Shown piece by piece: positions 1-6,234 of a DNA stretch of 21,293 bases. The notes below the pieces were generated by a model that was given only the letters and a program-made list of their open reading frames with translations, did not search any database and had not been told where the DNA came from. The stretch is taken from positions 1 to 21,293 of the IMG/VR virus record IMGVR_UViG_3300021356_000200, one strand, 5' to 3'. The stretch comes from a virus. A program made the translations under genes and the position numbers. Position 1 is the stretch's first letter. Each line of letters starts with the position of its first letter.

Positions 1-92
1 TAAAGACCACAATGCGGGCAACGGGTTAAATATTCCCCGTGGTTGCCAATCGAATTATAATAATCTTCTAAAGGGTCAAACGTATTCGCCAT
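1..92 (-). CDS. Partial small zinc-ribbon-like protein (N-terminus only)
   Basis: The gene starts with ATG at 92 and runs off the left edge, so only about 30 residues are visible. They begin MANTFDPLEDYY and end in a CPHCG knuckle, which suggests the first half of a zinc ribbon. The start lies inside the 3' end of the preceding gene (76-222), a 17-bp overlap in another frame that fits the tight packing of this cluster. A second CxxC pair would be expected beyond the edge. Function unknown. Confidence 0.55.
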   Translation of the reverse strand, partial: MANTFDPLEDYYNSIGNHGEYLTRCPHCGL

Positions 93-222
93 TTCTTGAT
101 CGTTTAATGATTGATTCAATGGCTTCACGTTTTGCCTTACGCCCAAGTATGGAAATGTAAGGAAGGTTGCAGTTATCACCCGTAGCAATAATTTCATTTA
201 GTGTATCAATTAAATCGTCCAT
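76..222 (-). CDS. Small hypothetical protein, 48 aa
   Basis: A short reading frame from ATG at 222 to TGA at 76-78, starting MDDLIDTLNEII and ending in a basic helix (GRKAKREAIESIIKRSRNGEYV is too long to be a signature but shows the Lys/Arg-rich half, residues about 27-48). It overlaps the gene before it by 13 bp and the gene after it by 17 bp. The acidic N-terminal and basic C-terminal helices suggest a small soluble alpha-helical protein. I do not recognise a family. The gene call rests on the chain of overlapping starts and stops in this cluster. Confidence 0.5.
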   Translation of the reverse strand: MDDLIDTLNEIIATGDNCNLPYISILGRKAKREAIESIIKRSRNGEYV

Positions 223-335
223 AACAATTTCATTATTAAAAGAAATACCATAAACCCAAGGGTCATTCCTATTGAAAGGATAAGGATCATTTCAACTATG
301 AATCGGATTGTCTTTTTTAAGTGCTTACGTTTCAT
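210..335 (-). CDS. Small single-pass membrane peptide, 41 aa
   Basis: ATG at 335 overlaps the stop of the preceding gene in an ATGA arrangement (332-335), so translation is probably coupled. The protein starts with a basic stretch (MKRKHLKKTIR) followed by one long hydrophobic segment, residues about 12-40 (VEMILILSIGMTLGFMVFLL). By the positive-inside rule the N-terminus would face the cytoplasm. No family is recognised. Peptides of this type in phages can be lysis or superinfection-exclusion proteins, but nothing here shows which. Confidence 0.5.
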   Translation of the reverse strand: MKRKHLKKTIRFIVEMILILSIGMTLGFMVFLLIMKLLWTI

Positions 336-457
336 CTAAAAAATACGTTTCCAATTACAATCATTACAAATGCAACGAACATAATTAATAGACCAACGCT
401 TGATCCGTATTCAAGCTTTTCCATTATTTGCTTTTCGTGTTTTTCAAAATTTTTCAT
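332..457 (-). CDS. Small single-pass membrane protein, 41 aa
   Basis: The frame is open further upstream to a TTG near 559, but that stretch overlaps the zinc-ribbon gene at 462-578, so the ATG at 457 is the likely start. The product begins MKNFEKHEKQIMEKLEYG, an amphipathic charged helix, and continues into one transmembrane segment, residues about 19-39 (SSVGLLIMFVAFVMIVIGNV). It starts 4 bp after the zinc-ribbon gene ends and its stop overlaps the next start (ATGA). Charged helix plus C-terminal anchor is compatible with a spanin- or holin-like role, but this is only a guess. Confidence 0.55.
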   Translation of the reverse strand: MKNFEKHEKQIMEKLEYGSSVGLLIMFVAFVMIVIGNVFFR

Positions 458-461
458 AATT

Positions 462-578
462 CTATAAATAGGATGCTTCTTTGCATCCGGTGGAACAATA
501 ATCTTCATAGTGCGGTATTTCTTTTCCGCATTCGGGGCATTCGTGATACCAGTCGTCAAATTGTGGATCGTGTGCCAT
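462..578 (-). CDS. Zinc-ribbon microprotein, 38 aa
   Basis: ATG at 578 to TAG at 462-464. The product begins MAHDPQFDDWYHECPECGKE and carries four cysteines as CPEC, then 13 residues later CSTGC (residues 14, 17, 28 and 32 by count), the pattern of a small zinc-binding knuckle pair. The reading frame is in another phase from a longer TTG-started frame covering the same DNA (332-559); the ATG, the cysteine pattern and the tight junction with the next gene at 457 support the short gene. It lies directly downstream of a terminator-like hairpin (590-605). Partner and function unknown; such peptides are often nucleic-acid or polymerase-binding regulators in phages. Confidence 0.6.
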   Translation of the reverse strand: MAHDPQFDDWYHECPECGKEIPHYEDYCSTGCKEASYL

Positions 579-589
579 AAGTTTTAAAA

Positions 590-605
590 GCCCCCCGAAG
601 GGGGC
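590..605 (-). terminator. UUCG-loop hairpin terminator after the 613-927 gene
   Basis: On the minus strand the sequence is GCCCCC-TTCG-GGGGGC followed by TTTT. It is a 6-bp GC stem closing a stable C(UUCG)G tetraloop, 7 bp beyond the stop of the gene at 613. The short T-run and the start codon only 12 bp further on suggest it may be leaky. Confidence 0.6.
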
Positions 606-612
606 GTTGGTT

Positions 613-927
613 TTAAGCTTTTACTTCTAAATTGATAAATTTGATTTCAGGGCTTCCGCTTGGTGCGTAATTTCCGGTTTCCATAAAGAAATGATCTTGA
701 ATAATTACAAAAGCACCATCAACACCACCCGTATTGCTATCCCATTCGATAACCCCTTTCGATTTTAAAGTAGTAATTAAAGCGCGTAATTGGCTACCAT
801 CTACTTTAGTTGCAATTTCGTGAACATAAGCCCAGTTGCCGGTGCTTGAACTAAATTCTTCGGCAGTAAATTCTTGAATTGCATTTAATACTGACATTTC
901 TAGTTTAGTAATTTGAACATTTTCCAT
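613..927 (-). CDS. Winged-helix-like hypothetical protein, 104 aa
   Basis: The product starts MENVQITKLEMSVLNAIQEF. The pattern of helices followed by QLRALITTLKSKGVIEWDS (residues about 46-64) resembles the recognition helix and wing of small winged-helix DNA-binding proteins, and the later part (VDGAFVIIQDHFF) looks like beta strands. It is the first gene behind a good minus-strand promoter (976-1005) and is followed by a hairpin terminator, so it may form its own transcript. Its leader shares 15 bp with that of the gene at 13998-14279. I do not recognise a specific family; a regulator is possible but unproven. Confidence 0.6.
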   Translation of the reverse strand: MENVQITKLEMSVLNAIQEFTAEEFSSSTGNWAYVHEIATKVDGSQLRALITTLKSKGVIEWDSNTGGVDGAFVIIQDHFFMETGNYAPSGSPEIKFINLEVKA

Positions 928-945
928 AAGGCGTAAAATTTAATT

Positions 946-960
946 TTTAGTTATTGTTTG
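946..960 (-). repeat. 15-bp leader repeat, copy 1
   Basis: Minus strand CAAACAATAACTAAA, 18 nt upstream of the ATG at 927. An exact second copy sits at 14289-14303, 9 nt upstream of the ATG at 14279. It is related to the AAACCAAAC leaders of four early genes. Confidence 0.6.
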
Positions 961-975
961 TTTTGTTTTACACTT

Positions 976-1005
976 CAAATATAAACAACTTTTTTAATTC
1001 ACAAA
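976..1005 (-). promoter_or_regulatory. Bacteroidetes-type promoter for the leftward genes
   Basis: Read on the minus strand: TTTG (1005-1002), an 18-bp spacer, then TATATTTG (983-976), matching the -33 TTTG / -7 TAnnTTTG consensus of Bacteroidetes. The start point should be near 969, giving a leader of about 40 nt before the ATG at 927. It is back-to-back with the plus-strand promoter at 1053-1060. Confidence 0.7.
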
Positions 1006-1030
1006 ACATTTTTGCAAAAAAAAAATAATT

Positions 1031-1060
1031 TTTTTATTTAAAAAGTTTTTTGTATCTTTG
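1031..1060 (+). promoter_or_regulatory. Bacteroidetes-type promoter for the plus-strand gene
   Basis: A perfect -7 box TATCTTTG (1053-1060) lies 45 bp before the ATG at 1106. At the same 18-bp spacing as its divergent partner the -33 position reads TTTT (1031-1034), one mismatch from TTTG, within a poly-T/poly-A tract. The two promoters share the AT-rich 178-bp gap 928-1105, which holds no gene. Confidence 0.65.
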
Positions 1061-1072
1061 TAAAAGACAAAC

Positions 1073-1084
1073 GGGAATAATCCC
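1073..1084 (+). promoter_or_regulatory. Small inverted repeat just after the plus promoter
   Basis: GGGA-ATAA-TCCC lies 13 bp after the -7 box, inside the start of the transcript. It could be an operator half-site pair or a 5' hairpin. It is short enough to be chance. Confidence 0.35.
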
Positions 1085-1105
1085 ACAAAACTAAAATCAT
1101 TTATT

Positions 1106-1510
1106 ATGGAAAAGCTTATAAAGTACATTAAGCAAAGCAAGATTAACGAGTTCAAAGAAAAGGGAATCACCTTTGAACCGTACGTTCAACGATTTACTTG
1201 GACTGACGTCATCGATGGTAAAATCGTAACAAGGGAAGTAAGAAAACCAATTAAGCACACCGACGTTTGGTTAGTTAAGAAGCCAAAAGTAAAAAGTCGC
1301 AAAGCTTTAAACGAACAAGGTATTGCAGAAATCGTTTCGGCGGATGGTTACGGTTTCGACAATCCCGAAGCCAAGTATGTTATCGATGCTGAAGGCGATT
1401 TTCGATTCGCCTATAACGATTACCTTGGTTGTTATTACCGAAGCACAATCGGCGAACTGATCAGCGAATACAATCGCGACGTGGTGTTCGATCCGAACAA
1501 TCAATGTTAA
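1106..1510 (+). CDS. Hypothetical protein, 134 aa; the only plus-strand gene (moron-like)
   Basis: The product starts MEKLIKYIKQSKINEFKEKG. The first half is basic (PIKHTDVWLVKKPKVKSRKA, residues about 48-67) and the second half is acidic and rich in aromatic residues (YVIDAEGDFRFAYNDYLGCY, about 91-110). No signal peptide or membrane segment is visible and I recognise no family. It has a private promoter (1053-1060) and an efficient terminator (1518-1541), points against every other gene, and lies right behind the capsid operon. This layout is that of a moron, an independently expressed cargo gene; in other phages such genes often encode superinfection exclusion or anti-defence functions, which is inference here. 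Confidence 0.75.
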   Translation: MEKLIKYIKQSKINEFKEKGITFEPYVQRFTWTDVIDGKIVTREVRKPIKHTDVWLVKKPKVKSRKALNEQGIAEIVSADGYGFDNPEAKYVIDAEGDFRFAYNDYLGCYYRSTIGELISEYNRDVVFDPNNQC

Positions 1511-1517
1511 ACCGAAG

Positions 1518-1541
1518 GGGTGGCGAAAGCCGCCCTTTTTT
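1518..1541 (+). terminator. Intrinsic terminator of the plus-strand gene
   Basis: GGGTGGC-GAAA-GCCGCCC (1518-1535, one G-U pair) followed by six T. A 7-bp stem with a GNRA tetraloop, 7 bp after the stop codon. Confidence 0.85.
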
Positions 1542-1549
1542 ATTACGCC

Positions 1550-1580
1550 AAAAAAAGCCCCACCGATTAGGTAGGGCTTT
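1550..1580 (-). terminator. Intrinsic terminator of the capsid operon
   Basis: On the minus strand AAAGCCCTACC (1580-1570), loop TAATC, then GGTGGGGCTTT (1564-1554), an 11-bp stem with one mismatch, running into seven T (1556-1550). It begins 24 bp beyond the capsid gene stop and faces the plus-strand terminator at 1518-1541, so the two transcripts converge here. Confidence 0.85.
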
Positions 1581-1604
1581 CTTATTAAGAAACTAATCGT
1601 TTAC

Positions 1605-2795
1605 TTATGGTGTTTCTAATGAAGCGATTGCGTCAGTAATAGAATCAGCGTAAACAAACGCGTTAGGTAGGTAATTCGTAAGTGCGGCTCTTTCTTGAAC
1701 TTTAACAGTAACAAAACCATCACGTACGTTTGTTCCATCTTCGCGGTGGAAGGTAACAGATAATCCGTCTCTTAACCAAAATTGTGTTCCTTGCGAGAAG
1801 TTACCAACTAATAAACTGTTTGCAGTTAAAGCGGTATTAATGATTACCGGAATACCCATAAATGAAGGCTGAAGCCCTGCGTAAACCTGATCTTTAAGAT
1901 AGTTGTTTTGGCTATCTTTTAGTAATAATACTTTGTGGAAATCAGAAGGGTGCATGATGATTGCATCCGCTTGATATTCACTTAAAGCAAGTTGGTTTAC
2001 TGAAGCAACAATAGCATCGAATATTTGTGCAGAATCTACAAGATCAGTAAAAGCACCACCAGTTTCAGCGAAATCAGCCGCCGCAACAGTAATACCTTGA
2101 AGTTGTGGGGCAACTCCAGTACCTTGAAGGATTTGTGAATCTTCGTAAGCAAGAAGTTTTTCAGAAGCACGAGTTGAAACGTAAGAAGCTAGTGCAGGTG
2201 TGTCAGCTAACATTTCTTCAGAAATACGGAAGTATGCTCCGATTTTCTGTACGTTAGCGTCAGTTGCAGTAAGGTCGAAGTCAGATTGTGCTAGTGTAGC
2301 GCCTTCAGCTTTAGCCGCAGACCCATCAGAATATCCGCTTTCTTTTACGAAGCGAACAACGTCTGAAGAAGTAGAACCTACTGGGATGATTGAACGCATG
2401 TGCGTTGAACGTGTAGGATCAAATTTAATTCCTGCTACGCGATCAGCCGGAATAACTTCTCCGGTATAATCAGCCGCACCAGTCATATCCGCTTTTACTT
2501 CGAAAGAAGCGGCGTTAGAATTTCCTTTAATCATTCCGTCAAGCGCACCCGCTTTAACTACTTCGATTAAAGAAGATTTGAATGATTTTGGTTGTGAAGC
2601 TTCGAATTGTTTTTTACGAGCAACTTCCATATCATCCATTCTTGCGTTAAATGTTTCAGTAAGGTTTTTGATTTCACCTTTTAACATTTCATCGGCTTTA
2701 CCAGTCGCGCTTTCTACTGCCTGACCGTAAGCCTTTTCCAATTTTGAATCGATCAAGTTACCTAACTCGTCGATTTGATTTTTAAGATTTTCCAT
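1605..2795 (-). CDS. Major capsid protein, HK97 fold
   Basis: A 396-aa protein with the layout of the HK97 family of capsid proteins. Residues 1 to about 70 form a charged coiled coil (MENLKNQIDELGNLIDSKLE), the delta or scaffold domain that the neighbouring protease removes. The rest is the shell domain, with typical stretches such as YTGEVIPADRVAGIKFDPTR and, near residue 190, GAYFRISEEMLADTP, and the late IPVIINTALTANSLLVGNFS block before the final beta strands. It builds the icosahedral head. It follows the protease gene by 2 bp and ends the head operon just before a strong terminator, as expected for the most abundant transcript end. ATG start and family length are normal. Confidence 0.95.
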   Translation of the reverse strand: MENLKNQIDELGNLIDSKLEKAYGQAVESATGKADEMLKGEIKNLTETFNARMDDMEVARKKQFEASQPKSFKSSLIEVVKAGALDGMIKGNSNAASFEVKADMTGAADYTGEVIPADRVAGIKFDPTRSTHMRSIIPVGSTSSDVVRFVKESGYSDGSAAKAEGATLAQSDFDLTATDANVQKIGAYFRISEEMLADTPALASYVSTRASEKLLAYEDSQILQGTGVAPQLQGITVAAADFAETGGAFTDLVDSAQIFDAIVASVNQLALSEYQADAIIMHPSDFHKVLLLKDSQNNYLKDQVYAGLQPSFMGIPVIINTALTANSLLVGNFSQGTQFWLRDGLSVTFHREDGTNVRDGFVTVKVQERAALTNYLPNAFVYADSITDAIASLETP

Positions 2796-2797
2796 TG

Positions 2798-3490
2798 TTA
2801 AGAAAAGCGTTGTTTTAAAGTATTATACAAATATGATTGAATTTCAGAATCGTCAGCTTTTTCTTCGACCGGCGAAGTGGTTTCTTCAACCGGCTTCGTG
2901 GCATCAACGAATAATGCTTTCAATTTTAAAATTTCAGCTTCTAAAGCGTAACCCATATCGTCGCTAATTTCACCTTTGCGTATTAGCTTCGCAATGTTAT
3001 CGTAACGCTTGTAAAATTCATCAAAGTTCTTGGCGCCTTTTACGTCAAGAATCTTGGCTTGATCATTCGCCGCTAATGTTACGGCGCTTATTTCAAATAG
3101 TTTTACTTCTTTAATTTCGCGGTATTCACCTTTATCTTCTTTTACGATCGGCAAGATACCAACCGAATTTTCGGTGATAACCCCCGCTTTCATAAGTTCG
3201 ATAACGTCTTTACCTAAAGTTGTCTTAGGAATTTCCGCCACAAAAACAAGTCCTTTTTCATCTTCGTAAAGTTCTTTCATCTTACCAATAGGTTGATTCA
3301 TATTGTGTTGATACAAGTACTTTACGCGTTCCCCGTTTTCTTTGATTGTTTTCTGATAAGCACCACGGCGAATGATATCGGAATCTGAATCTTTATTATC
3401 AAAATACGATCCGTAACCCTTTACAATACCGTTCTTTTCATCGGCATCTAATAGTTCGCCCATCGGCGATGCTTTGTACAAAAATTCCAT
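2798..3490 (-). CDS. Prohead maturation protease, HK97 gp4-like (peptidase S78)
   Basis: The ATG at 3490 (MEFLYKASPMGELL) is preferred; an in-frame TTG at 3508 would add six residues. The protein cleaves the capsid delta domain during head maturation. Family features: the opening IVKGYGSYFDNKDSDSDII, a histidine in YLYQHN (residue 62), a serine in ITENSVG (109) and a glutamate in KLFEIS (133), fitting the His-Ser-Glu triad of this family. The C-terminal part, from about residue 150, is helical and ends in an acidic linker with repeated PVEE; it may serve as a scaffold or self-cleaved tail. It sits between the minor head gene and the capsid gene, the usual order. Confidence 0.93.
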   Translation of the reverse strand: MEFLYKASPMGELLDADEKNGIVKGYGSYFDNKDSDSDIIRRGAYQKTIKENGERVKYLYQHNMNQPIGKMKELYEDEKGLVFVAEIPKTTLGKDVIELMKAGVITENSVGILPIVKEDKGEYREIKEVKLFEISAVTLAANDQAKILDVKGAKNFDEFYKRYDNIAKLIRKGEISDDMGYALEAEILKLKALFVDATKPVEETTSPVEEKADDSEIQSYLYNTLKQRFS

Positions 3491-3525
3491 ATTGTCTATT
3501 TTTCCCAAAATTACTTAATTTTTTA

Positions 3526-4470
3526 TTAGTCAAATTCATCCGGTTTAGGTACCGGTACAACTGCGCATCGGCAGTTTACCCGATTTGCCGCACTTGCACT
3601 TGGATCACCCGCCCTTAACATATAATCAACGCCTTTAGGATGCGGTACCGTAAACTTTTTATCGAAGTCAACAATTTTATTATTCATAGCGCCATGCCAA
3701 ACCCGTTCGTTTCCATCCATACTTGTAATCCATCTTTTTTCCAGTTGTTCTTTAGGAAACATTGCTTCAGCGCCTTGTTCTAATCCGATATTACTTATTG
3801 TTGTCGATTCGGTTCGAACAATTCTTTTAGCTTGCCAACGGCTTAACTGTTTGAATTTGTTATTTAGTATTCGCGATTTTTCTTCAATTCCTTTAGACAT
3901 AAAATCAGGATCAGCCATAAAAGCTTTAATAATCTTTCGAAGGTTTTGAAGTGCCGTACCTTGAATCAATCCAATTTTAGCCGCCGAATATTGTTTGGCG
4001 TATGCGATCATTTTTTGCTCCCATATCGCTTTTAAATCGTCAGGATTTGTAGTTTGTTGTTTTGTTTGGTAGTTATTAATACTTCGCATATACCACGAAG
4101 CAAAAACCCAACCCATTCCAGTAAACATTCCAACCATTAAATCTTCAAAATCCGTAAAACGAAACAAACCCAATTCGCTTACATTGTTAGTTTCTAGGAA
4201 TTGTTTTATTCCTTTTTTGTATTCGTTAAAATAAAATCTTGAAAATTGTCTTGACCAGTTTCTTTCCTGAACATCGCGTTTGCGTTCCAAACCAAACATA
4301 AATCTTTGCGAATCAAATTTGGCGGCTTTCGTTGTTGGTCGATATAGATTATTGCAAACCGCGATCCTTTGATCTAGTTCGGGAAATTCGTTTTGAACCT
4401 CCGCATCTATGATACACCGGTCGATAAAATCTTTTTCGCTTTCGTTTATTCTTGGCTTCGGTAGCGGCAT
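3526..4470 (-). CDS. Minor head protein, Mu gpF-like head morphogenesis family
   Basis: A 314-aa protein. The C-terminal third carries the Mu-F pattern: RIVRTESTTISNIG (from about residue 216), KRWITSMDGNERVWHGAMN, then ASAANRVNCRCAVVPVP near the end. The N-terminus (ESEKDFIDRC, then FPELDQRIAVCNNLY, residues 10-43) matches a short conserved module that I recall from the start of many phage head proteins. Members of this family are a few copies per virion, bound near the portal. It follows the portal gene by 2 bp and precedes the protease, as in many HK97-like head operons. Confidence 0.88.
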   Translation of the reverse strand: MPLPKPRINESEKDFIDRCIIDAEVQNEFPELDQRIAVCNNLYRPTTKAAKFDSQRFMFGLERKRDVQERNWSRQFSRFYFNEYKKGIKQFLETNNVSELGLFRFTDFEDLMVGMFTGMGWVFASWYMRSINNYQTKQQTTNPDDLKAIWEQKMIAYAKQYSAAKIGLIQGTALQNLRKIIKAFMADPDFMSKGIEEKSRILNNKFKQLSRWQAKRIVRTESTTISNIGLEQGAEAMFPKEQLEKRWITSMDGNERVWHGAMNNKIVDFDKKFTVPHPKGVDYMLRAGDPSASAANRVNCRCAVVPVPKPDEFD

Positions 4471-4472
4471 CG

Positions 4473-6203
4473 TTATCCATTTTCAGCAATTCGTTTTGCC
4501 CAAGATACCATCGCTTTACCACCCCAAAGGTTGTAAGCTACATATCCCTTATCCTTCCAAGGTTCGTCTTTGTATTCATCCGAAATAACCGCGTTTTCTT
4601 CGTGGCGACTTAAAAAACTATGAACGCGCTTCACTACATCTAAAGAAAGGGGTTCGCGATTTGCGATTTGGTTTGCACGAATCCACCCAATATTTGTTCC
4701 GCCTTGTACTACATCGCGACCGTATTTTTCGCGCCATTCTAACATTCGCTTTGCATTGTTTGTGGCGCCTTGTGGATAATTCGAATAACTTTCAGCCTTT
4801 AAACTTTTTTTTTCTTCTTCTTCATCTTCAACCGGTTCCGGTTTTGGTAAATCAATCGGATCACCAACCAAATCAATATCCCCTTCAAGCGGAATTAAAT
4901 TGGCAGGAACGAAATAACTGTTCATTTGTTCGTTTTCTTCATCAATACCGTAATTCATTACATCACGTTTTTCGTTTGGCGTAATCCACCAAGCGTTGTA
5001 AAGCTGATTAACGACCTTTTCGGTTTCTTCTTGCATTTCAGGAATCGAAGTAAAGTCGTATTCAACACAAATTTTATCACCGTATTTAGGCGATAACCAA
5101 CGGTTCAATTCGTCTTGAATTTTCATTAATTCAGGAATAACCGCCATTTGATAAAGCGCTTTTTTAGCTTCCTTCATATTGTTGTATGTAGAAGCATCGG
5201 TATTGTTTAGAAGCTGAACCGGTACACCATAAATATTACAAAGGTCTTTAACCGAAGCATTGTATTGTTCGATCAGCGATAAATCTGAAGCTGACAATCC
5301 GAAGTTAATCCACGATAGCTTTTTAGGTGTGATTAAAACATCCCCCGCATTGGTTGAACCTTGGTGTTGTTTTCTAAACTTATCTTTTAATTGTTGCGCT
5401 TGTACTTCATTAATATCGCCTTCTTCAGACATTAAGATACCACGGGCAGTTTGGTTTTGTAAATACTTAACACCAGTTGTAACGGCTTCATTGTTTGTTG
5501 TAAGTGATCTAAATCCTGCACGAAGCGGCGATTGACCGTAAAGGTGTGAACCAGTACCATCGTAATAAGGATTAAAATCTTTGATATGGCAAATACAATC
5601 AGCCGGCATATCGTAAGTTCCGTTATACTCTAAGCGATACTTTGAAACCGGTTCCATTATTCCATTCGAAATAATTTCCATAACCTGCGAAGGCATAACA
5701 TAAAGTTCGGTGTATTTTCCCGCCTTTAATCCAGTATCAGGTGCAATCCCGTAAATATATCCGTTACCGGTTAGCTTACGGAACGCGATCAGTTCAGAAA
5801 TCCACGATGAATAAGATTGTGCTGAATTAGGTTGTTCTAGTAGCATTTGAAGTTCATGCCCTTCTAATTCAACAAGCGCGTTCTTTTTAATCAGTTGCGA
5901 CTTATACAATGCAGTTGGATCGGAAACACCGGATTGCATTGCTTTGTATCTTTTGTATTCGCTTTCCTTAGTCTTTTCGTAAACTGTAAACGGTATCGTT
6001 GTCGCCGCCTTAGTAATAATATTGATCAACGAATAAATCGTTGCGTTCTTGCGATAACCTTCAGTAATGTAATTGTCATCGTTTTCGGTATTCCAAAGAA
6101 CAGAATGCCCAAGGTGATTGTAAATTGCTTTGTTATATTCAGCCGCCGTTTGTGTGGCGTTCTTGGTTAGTATATTTCGGAACCGATCCAGTATTGAAGC
6201 CAT
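4473..6203 (-). CDS. Portal protein, HK97 family, with an extra C-terminal domain
   Basis: Residues 1 to about 435 form the portal: RKNATIYSLINIITKAATTI (51-70), the GNGYIYGI segment near 146, NAGDVLITPKKLSWINFGLS (285-304) and the IYGVPVQLLNN-STYNNMKEAKKAL region (324-350). It forms the dodecameric channel at the head vertex and docks the terminase. After an acidic, proline-rich linker (451-466) there is a second domain, about 474-576, with NNAKRMLEWREKYGR, GWIRANQIANREPLS, VHSFLSRHE and YVAYNLWGGKAMVSWAKR. I recall this domain as stand-alone or fused in other phage head genes. At 576 aa the protein is longer than typical HK97 portals (about 400-450 aa). Confidence 0.93.
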   Translation of the reverse strand: MASILDRFRNILTKNATQTAAEYNKAIYNHLGHSVLWNTENDDNYITEGYRKNATIYSLINIITKAATTIPFTVYEKTKESEYKRYKAMQSGVSDPTALYKSQLIKKNALVELEGHELQMLLEQPNSAQSYSSWISELIAFRKLTGNGYIYGIAPDTGLKAGKYTELYVMPSQVMEIISNGIMEPVSKYRLEYNGTYDMPADCICHIKDFNPYYDGTGSHLYGQSPLRAGFRSLTTNNEAVTTGVKYLQNQTARGILMSEEGDINEVQAQQLKDKFRKQHQGSTNAGDVLITPKKLSWINFGLSASDLSLIEQYNASVKDLCNIYGVPVQLLNNTDASTYNNMKEAKKALYQMAVIPELMKIQDELNRWLSPKYGDKICVEYDFTSIPEMQEETEKVVNQLYNAWWITPNEKRDVMNYGIDEENEQMNSYFVPANLIPLEGDIDLVGDPIDLPKPEPVEDEEEEKKSLKAESYSNYPQGATNNAKRMLEWREKYGRDVVQGGTNIGWIRANQIANREPLSLDVVKRVHSFLSRHEENAVISDEYKDEPWKDKGYVAYNLWGGKAMVSWAKRIAENG

Positions 6204-6226
6204 TAAGGAAATTTTTCGTAAAAATA

Positions 6227-6234
6227 CAAATTTA
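6227..6234 (-). promoter_or_regulatory. Possible -7 box before the portal gene
   Basis: TAAATTTG on the minus strand matches TAnnTTTG, 23 bp before the portal ATG and overlapping the TerL stop. No -33 box is visible at 18-bp spacing. The same octamer occurs at 18955-18962 before the tape measure gene. In such AT-rich DNA it could be chance. Confidence 0.25.

Noticed and set aside
332-559. 75-aa frame with a TTG start upstream of the membrane peptide
   Set aside because: The upstream part overlaps the ATG-started four-Cys peptide at 462-578, and the ATG at 457 gives a clean gene directly after it.
4771-4779. Reverse DnaA box in the portal gene as a second origin element
   Set aside because: It is inside a conserved coding stretch far from replication genes and has no neighbouring repeats; probably chance.
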